Below, piece after piece: positions 8,050 to 15,589 of a stretch of 34,233 nt of DNA (position 1 is its first letter; each line of letters begins with the position of its first letter). The notes under the pieces were generated by a model. It was not told the DNA's origin, did no database searches, and saw only the letters and a program-made list of their open reading frames with translations. Source of the stretch: an uncultured Pelagibacteraceae bacterium. Its GTDB lineage: Bacteria > Pseudomonadota > Alphaproteobacteria > Pelagibacterales > Pelagibacteraceae. The stretch spans positions 92,501 to 126,733 of the forward strand of contig CACCPE010000001.1 in the NCBI GenBank assembly GCA_902547825.1, given 5' to 3'. A program made the position numbers and the translations under genes.

Positions 8050-9054
8050 ATGAAAACAAAAAATTATAATATTTTATTGACATGTGCAGGCGGAGGTCTT
8101 TCAAAATTTAATTCTTATTACCTAAAAAAAAATCCTAATAAAAAGATTAAAGTAATTGGTGTAGATATAAAAAAGATCAACAATTCAAATAAATTTGACA
8201 AGTTCTATAAAGTTCCTAGACCTGAAAGTCCTTTATATTTACCTAAAATCAAATCAATAGTTAAAAAAGAGAAAATTTCACTAATTATACCAACAGCCGA
8301 TGAAGAAGTAATTAAGTTTTCTAAAGATAAAAAAAAATTTGAAAAAAAAGGAGTTAAAATAGCATGTGAAACTTTAAGAAATGTTAAAATATTTACTGAT
8401 AAATTTAAAACCTTAAAATTCTTAAAGAAAAATAAAATTGATAATCAAAATTTTTTTTTAGTAAAAAGCTTAAAAGAACTTAAAGAAAAATTTATAATTT
8501 TTGATGAATTTGTTTTAAAACCTGTAATTGGAAGAGGTGGAAGAGGAGTCTTTATTATTAAAAAAAAAATAAAGAAAACTCTTTTTTTGAATTACGGAAG
8601 AGAGATAAATACTGATATCGATAAATTTAAAAAATATTTTTTACAAAAAATAACTGAATTCCCGCTTATTATTACACCTAAATTGCAAGAACCAGTCTAT
8701 GATATAGATTTTCTGTCTTTCAAGGGAAATTTAAAAAAAATAGTAATGAGAAGAAGGGTGATTTCAGAAGAGCCAAACTCTGGACATATATTTTGTAAAG
8801 TTCCAGGCTATATAAAAAAAAAATTTTCAAAAATTTGCAAAAAACTATACCTCAATGGCCTTTATGACTCAGATTTGATGAAAGATAAAAAAGGTATTTT
8901 TAGAATTATTGAAATAAATTCAAGACCAAGCGGGAGTGTGAGTACAACTTGTGCGGCTGGAGTAAATCTTCTTTCTGATTTAATTGATCTGAAAATAAAT
9001 AAAAAAATCAATTTAAACAAAAAAATTAAAAGAAGAACTGTTAAGCTTTATTAA
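8050..9054 (+). CDS. ATP-grasp ligase (carbamoyl-phosphate synthase large-chain-like)
   Basis: This 334-residue ATP-grasp protein has an N-terminal preATP-grasp Rossmann-like part (ILLTCAGGG, then IPTADEEV near residue 81), the ATP-binding loop LKPVIGRGGRGVFII at 156-170, and the metal- and ATP-binding block IIEINSRPSGS near 288. The family joins a carboxylate to an amine or other nucleophile through an acyl phosphate. It starts immediately after the asnB-like stop codon and is the last gene of operon 1. It may attach an amino acid or acyl group to an amino sugar freed by the PIG-L deacetylase; this is inference. A hairpin terminator overlaps its stop codon. Confidence 0.82.
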   Translation: MKTKNYNILLTCAGGGLSKFNSYYLKKNPNKKIKVIGVDIKKINNSNKFDKFYKVPRPESPLYLPKIKSIVKKEKISLIIPTADEEVIKFSKDKKKFEKKGVKIACETLRNVKIFTDKFKTLKFLKKNKIDNQNFFLVKSLKELKEKFIIFDEFVLKPVIGRGGRGVFIIKKKIKKTLFLNYGREINTDIDKFKKYFLQKITEFPLIITPKLQEPVYDIDFLSFKGNLKKIVMRRRVISEEPNSGHIFCKVPGYIKKKFSKICKKLYLNGLYDSDLMKDKKGIFRIIEINSRPSGSVSTTCAAGVNLLSDLIDLKINKKINLNKKIKRRTVKLY

Positions 9055-9082
9055 TATTATAAATATTAATTTTTTATTTTTT
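9051..9082 (+). terminator. A/T hairpin terminator ending operon 1
   Basis: A perfect 8-bp inverted repeat TTAATATT-ATA-AATATTAA (9051-9069) is followed by two runs of six T (9070-9075 and 9077-9082). It overlaps the ATP-grasp stop codon on the plus strand and the stop of the convergent methyltransferase gene. The T-tract is on the plus strand only, so it should act mainly on operon 1. The stem has no G/C pairs, so its strength is uncertain. Confidence 0.6.
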
Positions 9083-9811
9083 GCTTATGATAAAATACCA
9101 ACTTTGTATCAACGGCCCGGTAATCAACACTTTTTTACCATTTAAATTTGAGGTGTATGAGCCCATTATTTTCTTATCTTTGAGCTTTAAATTTTTCATA
9201 AATTTGAGTTTTTTAACATAATTTTTTTTGTAACCTTTAGATTTCATATATTCTAAATATTTATAAATAGAGTATATGTTATAGTACCTTGATGTAACTA
9301 TTCCACCTTTATTTTTTTTTAAAAAATCAACTCTTATTTTAAAATCTAAATAACCATCCCAGAACAGAGAACTCACTGCTATAAATTTTGGATTAAATTT
9401 TATAGCTGAATTAATTACTTTCTTATAACCGTCCAAAATTGAAAGAACTTGAAGAATGGTAACTACATCTATTTTATTTTTTAATATATTTGCAGATTTA
9501 TTTAATTTTTCTATATTTCCTAAATAAAATCTTATATTCTTAATTTTCTTATTTTTCATCATTTTTTTAGCAAGCTTAATTAACGTTGGCTGATTGTCTA
9601 CTCCAAAAGAATCTGCAATTTTAAATTTTTTTTTAAGATAAAATAAATTGGCACCTGATCCAGAACCAAGGTCTAAAAAATTTTTGAATTTTAAATTTAT
9701 TTTTTTATTTAAAAAACTAGTTATTTGTTTAGTAGTTTCGTAAGGATTTCTATATTGCTTTATGTGATATTTTAAATCTATTTGACGGCTATTTTCTTTT
9801 CTAATTGTCAT
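9074..9811 (-). CDS. SAM-dependent methyltransferase
   Basis: This 245-residue protein has methyltransferase motif I, LDLGSGSGANLFYL, at about residues 46-59, followed by an acidic strand end (SFGVDNQPTLIKLAKKM) and IDVVTILQVLSIL as the motif IV region. It is the second gene of a two-gene minus-strand unit; its ATG overlaps the stop of the upstream oxidoreductase gene (ATGA), implying translational coupling. It converges on operon 1, with its stop inside the T-tract of the operon 1 terminator. The substrate is unknown; a surface-sugar or lipid methyl group fits the neighbourhood. It is not closely similar by eye to the methyltransferase at 1302. Confidence 0.8.
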   Translation of the reverse strand: MTIRKENSRQIDLKYHIKQYRNPYETTKQITSFLNKKINLKFKNFLDLGSGSGANLFYLKKKFKIADSFGVDNQPTLIKLAKKMMKNKKIKNIRFYLGNIEKLNKSANILKNKIDVVTILQVLSILDGYKKVINSAIKFNPKFIAVSSLFWDGYLDFKIRVDFLKKNKGGIVTSRYYNIYSIYKYLEYMKSKGYKKNYVKKLKFMKNLKLKDKKIMGSYTSNLNGKKVLITGPLIQSWYFIISKK

Positions 9812-10698
9812 AGTTCAAATTTCTTTTTAATGAAATTTTCAAGGATAAATTCAGTTATACTGTTAGTGTTTATATAGTTTATTCGTTTGCTTGTTTTCAA
9901 TTTATTTTTTAATTTCATAAAACTTTTTTCTGGAATTTTTTTTGAAACGTAATAAGCAAACTTCGCAGATACGATCTTTTTAATTCCAAATATTTTTTTT
10001 ATCTCCCTTATTATATCTGTCTTATTTCTTTTCTTCCAATTTAGTTTAACTCTTCCATTTATAATTTTCATATTTTTCTTTGAGCTATAAATTTGAAGCC
10101 TGTCTAATGGGCCAATACCATTTTCATTAAATACTATTTTGTTAAAATTTAGTTTATTACAAAGAAACCTTAAATGTTTACTTTTAATAACTTTGTCATA
10201 GTTACAAATAATTTTGGTGTCAAAATTTTTCTTACCCTTTATATTTATATATTTTACAAATACGTTTTTAGGATGAATAATATAATCAAATACAAGTTTA
10301 TTATTTATCTTTACAAATTTTTGATATTCCTTAATGTTTTTAACTTCATAGTTATAAACTATGTTAAGTTTTTTCCTAGAATTTTTAATTAAACTTCTGA
10401 AATCAGAGCTTTTGACTTTTATAATTCTTTTTGTAAACAAAGCTTTCTGATACTCTTTATTAAATTTTACACCGTATCCTTTTAAAAATTTAACAACTTT
10501 AGAAAAATTTTTAACCTCATTATTATTAATTGGTGCCACAATGTTAGAAAAAATTGAACCTTGATTATCTACTTGCCAAGCTCCACCAATTTTTGCTCCT
10601 TTTTCTAACAAAATAACTTTATGGCCTCTTTTTTTTAGGTAAATGCCTAAAATGCAGGAGGTAACACTTGCACCAATTATACAAACATTATTCTTCAT
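9808..10698 (-). CDS. FAD/NAD(P)-binding oxidoreductase, UDP-galactopyranose mutase-like N-terminus
   Basis: This 296-residue protein begins with a Rossmann dinucleotide-binding unit: CIIGASVTSCILGIYLKKRG, then an acidic residue ending strand 2 (LLEKGAKIGGAWQ), the arrangement of FAD-dependent amine oxidases and UDP-galactopyranose mutases. The usual GxGxxG is changed to G9-A-S11-V-T-S14, with two glycines replaced by serines, so cofactor binding may be weakened or altered. It is shorter than most family members, and no catalytic motif of Glf can be confirmed. It is the first gene of the minus-strand pair and is divergent from the regulator module. No confident promoter was found for it in 10699-10794. 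Confidence 0.65.
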   Translation of the reverse strand: MKNNVCIIGASVTSCILGIYLKKRGHKVILLEKGAKIGGAWQVDNQGSIFSNIVAPINNNEVKNFSKVVKFLKGYGVKFNKEYQKALFTKRIIKVKSSDFRSLIKNSRKKLNIVYNYEVKNIKEYQKFVKINNKLVFDYIIHPKNVFVKYINIKGKKNFDTKIICNYDKVIKSKHLRFLCNKLNFNKIVFNENGIGPLDRLQIYSSKKNMKIINGRVKLNWKKRNKTDIIREIKKIFGIKKIVSAKFAYYVSKKIPEKSFMKLKNKLKTSKRINYINTNSITEFILENFIKKKFEL

Positions 10699-10794
10699 TA
10701 TTGATAAATCGGACTCTTAGATTAATTTTGGCTATAATGCAAATTTTGTCCTATAAATAAGGTATAATTTTAAATATAATTTTTAAAAAAGACC

Positions 10795-10823
10795 TTTACT
10801 GTTCAAATCTTGAACGTTATAAT
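10795..10823 (+). promoter_or_regulatory. Autoregulated promoter of the regulator/NusG-like pair
   Basis: TTTACT (10795-10800) and a perfect TATAAT (10818-10823) are spaced by exactly 17 bases. The spacer is filled by operator 2, and operator 3 begins at the base after the -10. The start of transcription would fall near 10830, inside operator 3, giving a leader of only about 11 bases before the ATG at 10841 and no ribosome binding site. This geometry strongly suggests regulation by a protein that binds the palindromes. The rest of the intergenic region (10699-10794) is A/T-rich with no other clear element. Confidence 0.8.
10801..10815. promoter_or_regulatory. Palindromic operator GTTCAA-N3-TTGAAC, site 2
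   Basis: GTTCAAATCTTGAAC is a perfect 6-3-6 palindrome located in the spacer between the -35 and -10 boxes, exactly as site 1 is in the operon 1 promoter. The CCTTTACT in front and the GTTA behind are also shared with site 1. Confidence 0.85.
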
Positions 10824-10838
10824 GTTCAATTATTGAAC
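10824..10838. promoter_or_regulatory. Palindromic operator GTTCAA-N3-TTGAAC, site 3
   Basis: GTTCAATTATTGAAC is a third perfect palindrome. It starts directly after the TATAAT box and ends two bases before the regulator start codon. It lies 23 bases, about two helical turns, from site 2, so two dimers could bind the same face and occlude the whole promoter. Site 3 is unique to the regulator promoter; operon 1 has a single site. Confidence 0.85.
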
Positions 10839-10840
10839 GT

Positions 10841-11158
10841 ATGAAAGTTAAACCAGACCAAGATCATTTTGAAGTTCTTAGGAAAATTGATAAGACTCCT
10901 AATTATTCTCAAAGACAACTTGCAAAAGGCTTGGGTTTCAGTCTTGGTAAATTAAATTATTGTCTAAAAGCTTTACAAGCTAAAGGTTTTGTAAAAATTA
11001 AAAATTTTAAACAACAACCTAAGAAAATTACTTACATGAGATATGTATTAACTCCTAGAGGCATTGCCGAAAGGTCGAGATTAACTCTTAATTTTATGAA
11101 AAGAAAAATGCAAGAGTACGATGAGCTTAAAAAAGAATTAAAACAAAATAAAAAATAA
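10841..11158 (+). CDS. EPS-associated MarR-type winged-helix regulator
   Basis: This 105-residue DNA-binding protein is an almost pure winged helix-turn-helix: helix 2/turn/recognition helix at about 18-50 (SQRQLAKGLGFSLGKLNYCL), then KALQAKGFVKIKNF and a wing ending YVLTPRGIAERSRLT, followed by a charged C-terminal helix (about 80-105) likely used for dimerisation. It matches what I know of the small MarR-family EPS-associated transcriptional regulators found in exopolysaccharide loci. Its ATG lies two bases behind operator 3, so it very probably binds its own promoter and, through operator 1, controls operon 1. It is followed after one base by the NusG-like gene. Whether it represses or activates is not visible. 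Confidence 0.85.
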   Translation: MKVKPDQDHFEVLRKIDKTPNYSQRQLAKGLGFSLGKLNYCLKALQAKGFVKIKNFKQQPKKITYMRYVLTPRGIAERSRLTLNFMKRKMQEYDELKKELKQNKK

Positions 11159-11159
11159 A

Positions 11160-11657
11160 ATGTGGACGGTTGTCAAATATAAAAATAATTATTTTGGAAT
11201 ATTAAAAAAGAAACTAATAGAGACTCTAGGTGATGACACGAAGTTTTACACACCTACAATTAAAATAAGAAGATTTCAAAAAAATAAATTTGTTCAAAAA
11301 GACTTAAGTTTGTTAGGAGATTATTTTTTTTGTTACAGCAAAAAGTTTGAGAATGAAAATATAATTCAAAGTTTGAAATATCTCAAAGGATTAAAATATT
11401 TTTTATCAGGATTTAACCGATCACAATTAGATATTAAAAACTTTATATCAAAATGTAAAGAGTCAGAAGATAAAGACGGATATCTATCAAATAATTTTAT
11501 AAAGCTATGTATTGATGCAAAATATAAGTTTACCTCTGGGCCGTTTATAGAAATAATTTTTAAAATAATAGAGCTTCAAAGAAATTCCATGAAAATATTA
11601 CTTGGAAATTTTGAAACAACAATAAAAAAAAAAGAGTATTTTTTTACAAGAGTATAA
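11160..11657 (+). CDS. NusG paralogue, RfaH-like specialised antiterminator
   Basis: The 165-residue protein has the NusG architecture. The NGN domain starts with MWTVVKYKNNYFGILKKKL, equivalent to the WYVV start of NusG, and LSLLGDYFFCYS (about 49-60) corresponds to the PLFPGYVFV strand. A C-terminal KOW domain (about 119-165) carries KFTSGPFIEIIFKI and KILLGNFETTI, the ITSGPF and VLL-F blocks of NusG. It diverges strongly from housekeeping NusG and shares an operon with the EPS-associated regulator. An ops-like element follows 45 bases downstream and recurs in front of operon 1. The likely role is loading onto RNA polymerase at these elements to suppress termination and polarity in the two long sugar operons. 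Confidence 0.82.
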   Translation: MWTVVKYKNNYFGILKKKLIETLGDDTKFYTPTIKIRRFQKNKFVQKDLSLLGDYFFCYSKKFENENIIQSLKYLKGLKYFLSGFNRSQLDIKNFISKCKESEDKDGYLSNNFIKLCIDAKYKFTSGPFIEIIFKIIELQRNSMKILLGNFETTIKKKEYFFTRV

Positions 11658-11680
11658 TTTTTTTGTATATGCCTTACCTG

Positions 11681-11704
11681 TTTGTAGAAATTAATTTTTA
11701 CAAA
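11681..11704 (+). other. A/T-rich inverted repeat adjoining ops-like copy 2
   Basis: Bases 11681-11690 can pair with 11695-11704 (one G-T pair) around a TTAA loop, forming a 10-bp hairpin that runs into the start of the ops-like element. There is no T-run behind it, so it is not a standard terminator. A smaller A5/T5 repeat precedes copy 1 at 299-314. A pause or alternative-folding role at the loading site is possible but unproven. Confidence 0.4.
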
Positions 11705-11713
11705 GTGCGGAGC
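11703..11713 (+). promoter_or_regulatory. ops-like antitermination element, copy 2
   Basis: AAGTGCGGAGC is an exact repeat of 317-327, located 45 bases after the NusG-like stop codon and 22 bases before the first gene of the second operon. In this copy TGC-GGA-GCA can form a three-pair hairpin in the non-template strand, similar to the ops hairpin read by RfaH. I saw no other copy of the GCGGAGC core in the window. The following gene lacks a recognisable ribosome binding site, which is reminiscent of RfaH-controlled genes where the factor recruits the ribosome. Confidence 0.68.
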
Positions 11714-11735
11714 ATTGGTTAAATAGAATTTTCAA

Positions 11736-12851
11736 ATGTTTTTGTCTAAACTTTTAAAATTAATTAAAAGATCGAAATTTATTTTAGGAAGACCGAAAAA
11801 AAATAATCTTATAGTATTTGATTGTGAAACCTCCTTAGCTATAAAATTTTTAATTAAAAATAAAGATTATACTTTATTAAAAATTAGATCGGATAAAATT
11901 GATAAGATATATATTAACTTTGGAGTATTTTTTAAAATATTTATAAAATTTTTTCATCACAGTTTAAAAATAAACTATCTATCAGCTATCATAAGTCAAA
12001 TTGAGCCAAAAAAAATTGTAACGCAGTACGATAATTCTTTAGAATTTTATCAACTTAATAAAATTTTTAAACACTCGAATATAAAATTTATTGCTATTCA
12101 AGGGGGAATAAGAACTATTCATAATATGGGTCATTTAAAAAAGAATTTTTATATAGACCAATACTGTGGTTTTTCAAATTATGAAAAAATTTTTTTGGAA
12201 AAAAACAATTTTAAAACAAATAATTTTTTGCCGTTAGGGTCTATCAGCAGCGCAGCAGCTTTAGATTATTTTTATAATAACAAAATAAATCTAAAAAAAG
12301 AATATAATGTATGCTTAATATCGGAATTAATTACAAATCTAAGAAATGATGATGACAAAAAGTATTTCGAAATGTTAAAAGAATTATGTCTTTTAGTTAA
12401 AAAACTTAAAGAGAAAAAAAAATTTAGTTTGATTATATGTGGAGCAGGAAATAAGGACTCCCAAATAAGTAAAACAGAGATAAATTTTTATGAAAAAATT
12501 TTTGGCTCAAATAATTTTAAAATAGACCAATCAAATAGAAATCAATTTCCAAGTTATAAAAATATTTATAAAAGTAATTTAATAGTGGGTGTACATTCCA
12601 CGTTAATGAGAGAGGCGTTAGGATTAAAAAAAAAGATACTTATTTATAATTACTTAAGTAAAACAGAATATCTTTTTATGTTTAATGATTTTTTTGTTGT
12701 TAATCAAAGGTCTGCAGAAAAATTTAATCAAAAGTTTGAGTCAATTTTCCAGCTTACTGATGAGGAATATTTTTCAAAAATTGAAGATCCAAACTACTAT
12801 ATGGCAGACCCATACAAAACAAAGAAAATATTTCTCGAAAGATTAACTTAA
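11736..12851 (+). CDS. Putative surface-carbohydrate biosynthesis protein (GT-B/glycerophosphotransferase-like)
   Basis: The 371-residue soluble protein resembles poorly characterised O-antigen/surface polysaccharide proteins (LA_1612-like) with a GT-B-type fold. Supporting blocks are VTQYDNSLEFYQL (about 92-106), IAIQGGIRTIHNMGH (about 119-133), a second Rossmann half beginning NVCLISEL, and GVHSTLMREALGL near 284-296; the last resembles the donor-site HST-x-x-EA motif of CDP-glycerol glycerophosphotransferases and related transferases. It is the first gene after ops-like copy 2 and directly precedes the flippase. It may transfer a nucleotide-activated sugar or phosphoalditol. Family assignment is tentative. 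Confidence 0.55.
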   Translation: MFLSKLLKLIKRSKFILGRPKKNNLIVFDCETSLAIKFLIKNKDYTLLKIRSDKIDKIYINFGVFFKIFIKFFHHSLKINYLSAIISQIEPKKIVTQYDNSLEFYQLNKIFKHSNIKFIAIQGGIRTIHNMGHLKKNFYIDQYCGFSNYEKIFLEKNNFKTNNFLPLGSISSAAALDYFYNNKINLKKEYNVCLISELITNLRNDDDKKYFEMLKELCLLVKKLKEKKKFSLIICGAGNKDSQISKTEINFYEKIFGSNNFKIDQSNRNQFPSYKNIYKSNLIVGVHSTLMREALGLKKKILIYNYLSKTEYLFMFNDFFVVNQRSAEKFNQKFESIFQLTDEEYFSKIEDPNYYMADPYKTKKIFLERLT

Positions 12852-12854
12852 TAA

Positions 12855-14567
12855 ATGGGATTTTCACAATTTTTAAGTTTTTTTAACAAAAAAGAAAAAA
12901 ATAAGATTTTAATTTTATTTTTTTTCATGGTGATTGCCTCAGTTCTTGAGACTCTGGGAATAGGTCTTATATTTCCTATCACCGGCGCAATATTGGAGTC
13001 TATAAATGACGGTCAAACAAATTATTCTGATTTTTTTCAAAATATATTTAAGTTTCCTAAAAATAGTATAATTTTATATTGTCTAATTTTGTTAACACTA
13101 GTCTACTTTGTAAAAATTGTTTTCATGATATGGTTTTCATATTTTCAATTTAAGTTTATTTATTTTTTTAAAGAAAGTCTTTCCAGCGGCCTATTTAAGA
13201 GGTATTTGAATCAAAACTTTGATTTTTTTCTTGAAAAAAACAGTGCTGAAATTATTAGAAACATAACTACAGAAGTTAATCAGTTTTCAAATTACCTGTT
13301 CGCTTTTTTAAGACTTTGTTTAGAAATTCTTGTTGTTATTTTTATTGTTATGTTATTAATTTTTCTCAACACAAAAGTTGCTATTTCAATTATTTTGGTA
13401 TTTGGAACCATTTCATTGATATATTTTTATGCATTGAGAAAAAAAGTTATTTCCTGGGGAGAGGAAAGATTGATCAATTCAAAAGATATAATTCAATTTG
13501 CCCAAGAGGGTTTTGGTTCTCTTAATTATATTAAATTTACTGGTAGAGAAGATTTTTTTTTCAATAAATTTAAATTGAAAAACTTCGGTCTTGCTTTATT
13601 AAATATTAAATTTAATTTAGTAAAAGAACTGCCAAAATTTATATTTGAGTTTATAGGCATATTGTCTATTGTTTTCATATTTTATTTTTACTTTATATCT
13701 GGCAATAATATTTCAGATACAATACAAATTTTAACAGTTTATCTAGCAGCTAGTTTTAGAGTTCTTCCTTCTATAAACAAAATATTAAATAATGCACAGG
13801 TTATGAAATTTTGTAGCTCAGCTGTTATTAATCTATATAATGAGACAAAAAGTTTTAAATTTTCTCAAAAAAAAATTAGTGATGAAAAAATAAATTTTAA
13901 AGACTCAATCAATCTTAAAATTAAAGAATTTAATTATAAGGGTAACAGAGATTTTAAACTAAATAATGTCGATATGCAGATTAAAAAAAATCAAAAGATA
14001 GGCATAATGGGAAAGACAGGTTTTGGAAAAAGCACAATTATTCAAATAATACTTGGAATCATAAAAAGTGAACATGTGGATTTTAAAGTCGACAATAAGA
14101 GCATTAACACTCAATCAAGAGCGTGGCAGAATTTAATATGTTACGTTCCTCAAAGGATTTTCATTCTAGATGACTCTCTAAAACAAAATATTTTGTTTGG
14201 TAAAGATGATAACACACTGAATGAAAAAAGAATTAACGAATGTATTAAAATAACCTCTTTAGATAAACTTATTAGTCAACTACCTAATGGGATAAATTCA
14301 AGAATTGGTGAACAGGGTCATAATTTATCAGGAGGTGAGATACAAAGAATAGCTATTTGTAGAGCTATGTTAGATGATAAAGCAATTATAGTTTTAGATG
14401 AGGCTACAAGTTCTTTAGATCAAGCAACTTCTGATGAAATAGTAAAATATATTTTTAATTTAAAAGATAAAACAATTATTTTTGTTTCCCACAAAAAAGA
14501 TAATTTAAAAAATTGTGATTTGATATACTCCTTTCATCAAGGTAAGGTAGAGAAATATAGCAACTGA
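12855..14567 (+). CDS. ABC transporter, fused membrane and ATPase domains (PglK/MsbA-type flippase)
   Basis: This 570-residue half-transporter has an N-terminal type IV exporter membrane domain (about 1-330) with hydrophobic segments near 18-40, 70-95, 150-190 and 255-300. The ATPase domain shows Walker A GKTGFGKST (about 386-394), Q-loop VPQRIFILDD, signature LSGGEIQR (about 492-499), Walker B IIVLDEATSSLD (about 511-522) and switch VSHK. It probably works as a homodimer that flips a lipid-linked oligosaccharide across the inner membrane, as PglK does. Its position among nonulosonic acid genes supports this. Lipid A export (MsbA) is less likely given the context. Confidence 0.85.
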   Translation: MGFSQFLSFFNKKEKNKILILFFFMVIASVLETLGIGLIFPITGAILESINDGQTNYSDFFQNIFKFPKNSIILYCLILLTLVYFVKIVFMIWFSYFQFKFIYFFKESLSSGLFKRYLNQNFDFFLEKNSAEIIRNITTEVNQFSNYLFAFLRLCLEILVVIFIVMLLIFLNTKVAISIILVFGTISLIYFYALRKKVISWGEERLINSKDIIQFAQEGFGSLNYIKFTGREDFFFNKFKLKNFGLALLNIKFNLVKELPKFIFEFIGILSIVFIFYFYFISGNNISDTIQILTVYLAASFRVLPSINKILNNAQVMKFCSSAVINLYNETKSFKFSQKKISDEKINFKDSINLKIKEFNYKGNRDFKLNNVDMQIKKNQKIGIMGKTGFGKSTIIQIILGIIKSEHVDFKVDNKSINTQSRAWQNLICYVPQRIFILDDSLKQNILFGKDDNTLNEKRINECIKITSLDKLISQLPNGINSRIGEQGHNLSGGEIQRIAICRAMLDDKAIIVLDEATSSLDQATSDEIVKYIFNLKDKTIIFVSHKKDNLKNCDLIYSFHQGKVEKYSN

Positions 14568-14577
14568 TTTATTAAAA

Positions 14578-15579
14578 ATGAAACACTTAAAAAACAAGGT
14601 CTTACTAATCACTGGTGGAACAGGATCTTTTGGTCAAAAATGTGTTGAAACTTTAATTAAAACCGAGGTTAAGAAGATTATAATTTTTTCAAGGGACGAA
14701 CTTAAGCAATTTGAAATGAGAAATAAATTTCCGTCAAAAAAAATAAGATTTTTTATTGGCGATGTGAGAGATGGAGAAAGGTTAGAATTAGCCACTAAAA
14801 ACGTAGATTACATTATTCATGCAGCAGCTTTAAAACAAGTTCCCACTGCTGAATACAATCCGATGGAGTTTATTAAAACAAATGTTTATGGAGCCTACAA
14901 TATTATTAATGCAAGTATAAAAAATAATGTAAAAAAAGTTATTGCTCTTTCTACTGACAAGGCAGCTAACCCACTCAATTTATATGGAGCTACAAAATTG
15001 TGCTCGGATAAACTTATGATTAATGCAAATGTTTATGCAAACCAATTTGTGACAAAATTTTCAGTTGTGAGGTATGGAAATGTTATTGGATCTCGTGGCT
15101 CAGTTTTGCCTTTTTTTAAATCGCTTTTGAATAAAAAGTTTAATTATCTTCCAATAACAGATAAAAAAATGACTAGGTTTTGGATAAGTTTACAAGATGG
15201 AGTTAACTTTGTTATTAGCTCAATAAAAGAAATGAATGGAGGTGAACTTTTTGTTCCAAAATCTCCATCTATTAAAATTATAGATTTAGCAAAAGCATTA
15301 AACTCAAAAATAAAATTTAAAATAATTGGTATTAGACCTGGGGAAAAATTACATGAGGTTTTGTGCCCTTCAGATACATATAGGGAGACAATTGAATATA
15401 AAAAGTATTTTATAATCAAACCTTTAATAGATTTTAAAGCAGGACAGTCAAAAAAATATTATAAAAATTCGTTTGGTGAAAAAGGAAAAAATGTTTCTGA
15501 AAACTTTATTTATTCTTCAGATTTAAATCCACACTTCCTTTCTGTAAAAGAAATTAAAAAGATAATAATTAAGAATTAA
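14578..15579 (+). CDS. pseB: PseB: UDP-GlcNAc 4,6-dehydratase (inverting)
   Basis: This short-chain extended dehydratase commits UDP-GlcNAc to pseudaminic acid by 4,6-dehydration with C5 inversion. The NAD(P) motif TGGTGSFG is at 12-19. The catalytic block STDKAANPLNLYGATK supplies Asp127, Lys128 and Tyr136/Lys140, and AALKQVPTAEYNPMEFIKTN (84-102) is nearly the PseB family consensus. Length, 333 residues, is typical. Its product is the substrate of PseC, which is encoded 12 kb upstream in operon 1, so the pathway is split over two transcripts that share the ops-like element. Ten-base gaps on both sides support one transcript. Confidence 0.92.
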   Translation: MKHLKNKVLLITGGTGSFGQKCVETLIKTEVKKIIIFSRDELKQFEMRNKFPSKKIRFFIGDVRDGERLELATKNVDYIIHAAALKQVPTAEYNPMEFIKTNVYGAYNIINASIKNNVKKVIALSTDKAANPLNLYGATKLCSDKLMINANVYANQFVTKFSVVRYGNVIGSRGSVLPFFKSLLNKKFNYLPITDKKMTRFWISLQDGVNFVISSIKEMNGGELFVPKSPSIKIIDLAKALNSKIKFKIIGIRPGEKLHEVLCPSDTYRETIEYKKYFIIKPLIDFKAGQSKKYYKNSFGEKGKNVSENFIYSSDLNPHFLSVKEIKKIIIKN

Positions 15580-15589
15580 GTATAATTTA

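Noticed and set aside
9812-9826. Additional half operator GTTCAAATTT near the minus-strand gene junction
   Set aside because: Only one arm matches; the TTGAAC arm is absent and it lies inside a coding region.
10174-10392. Plus-strand open frame opposite the FAD-type oxidoreductase gene
   Set aside because: It is a low-complexity hydrophobic antisense shadow with no ribosome binding site and no family resemblance.
11653-11658. TATAAT overlapping the NusG-like stop codon as a separate promoter for operon 2
   Set aside because: No acceptable -35 box lies 16-18 bases upstream; TATAAT-like strings are common at this base composition. Read-through from the regulator promoter is at least as likely.
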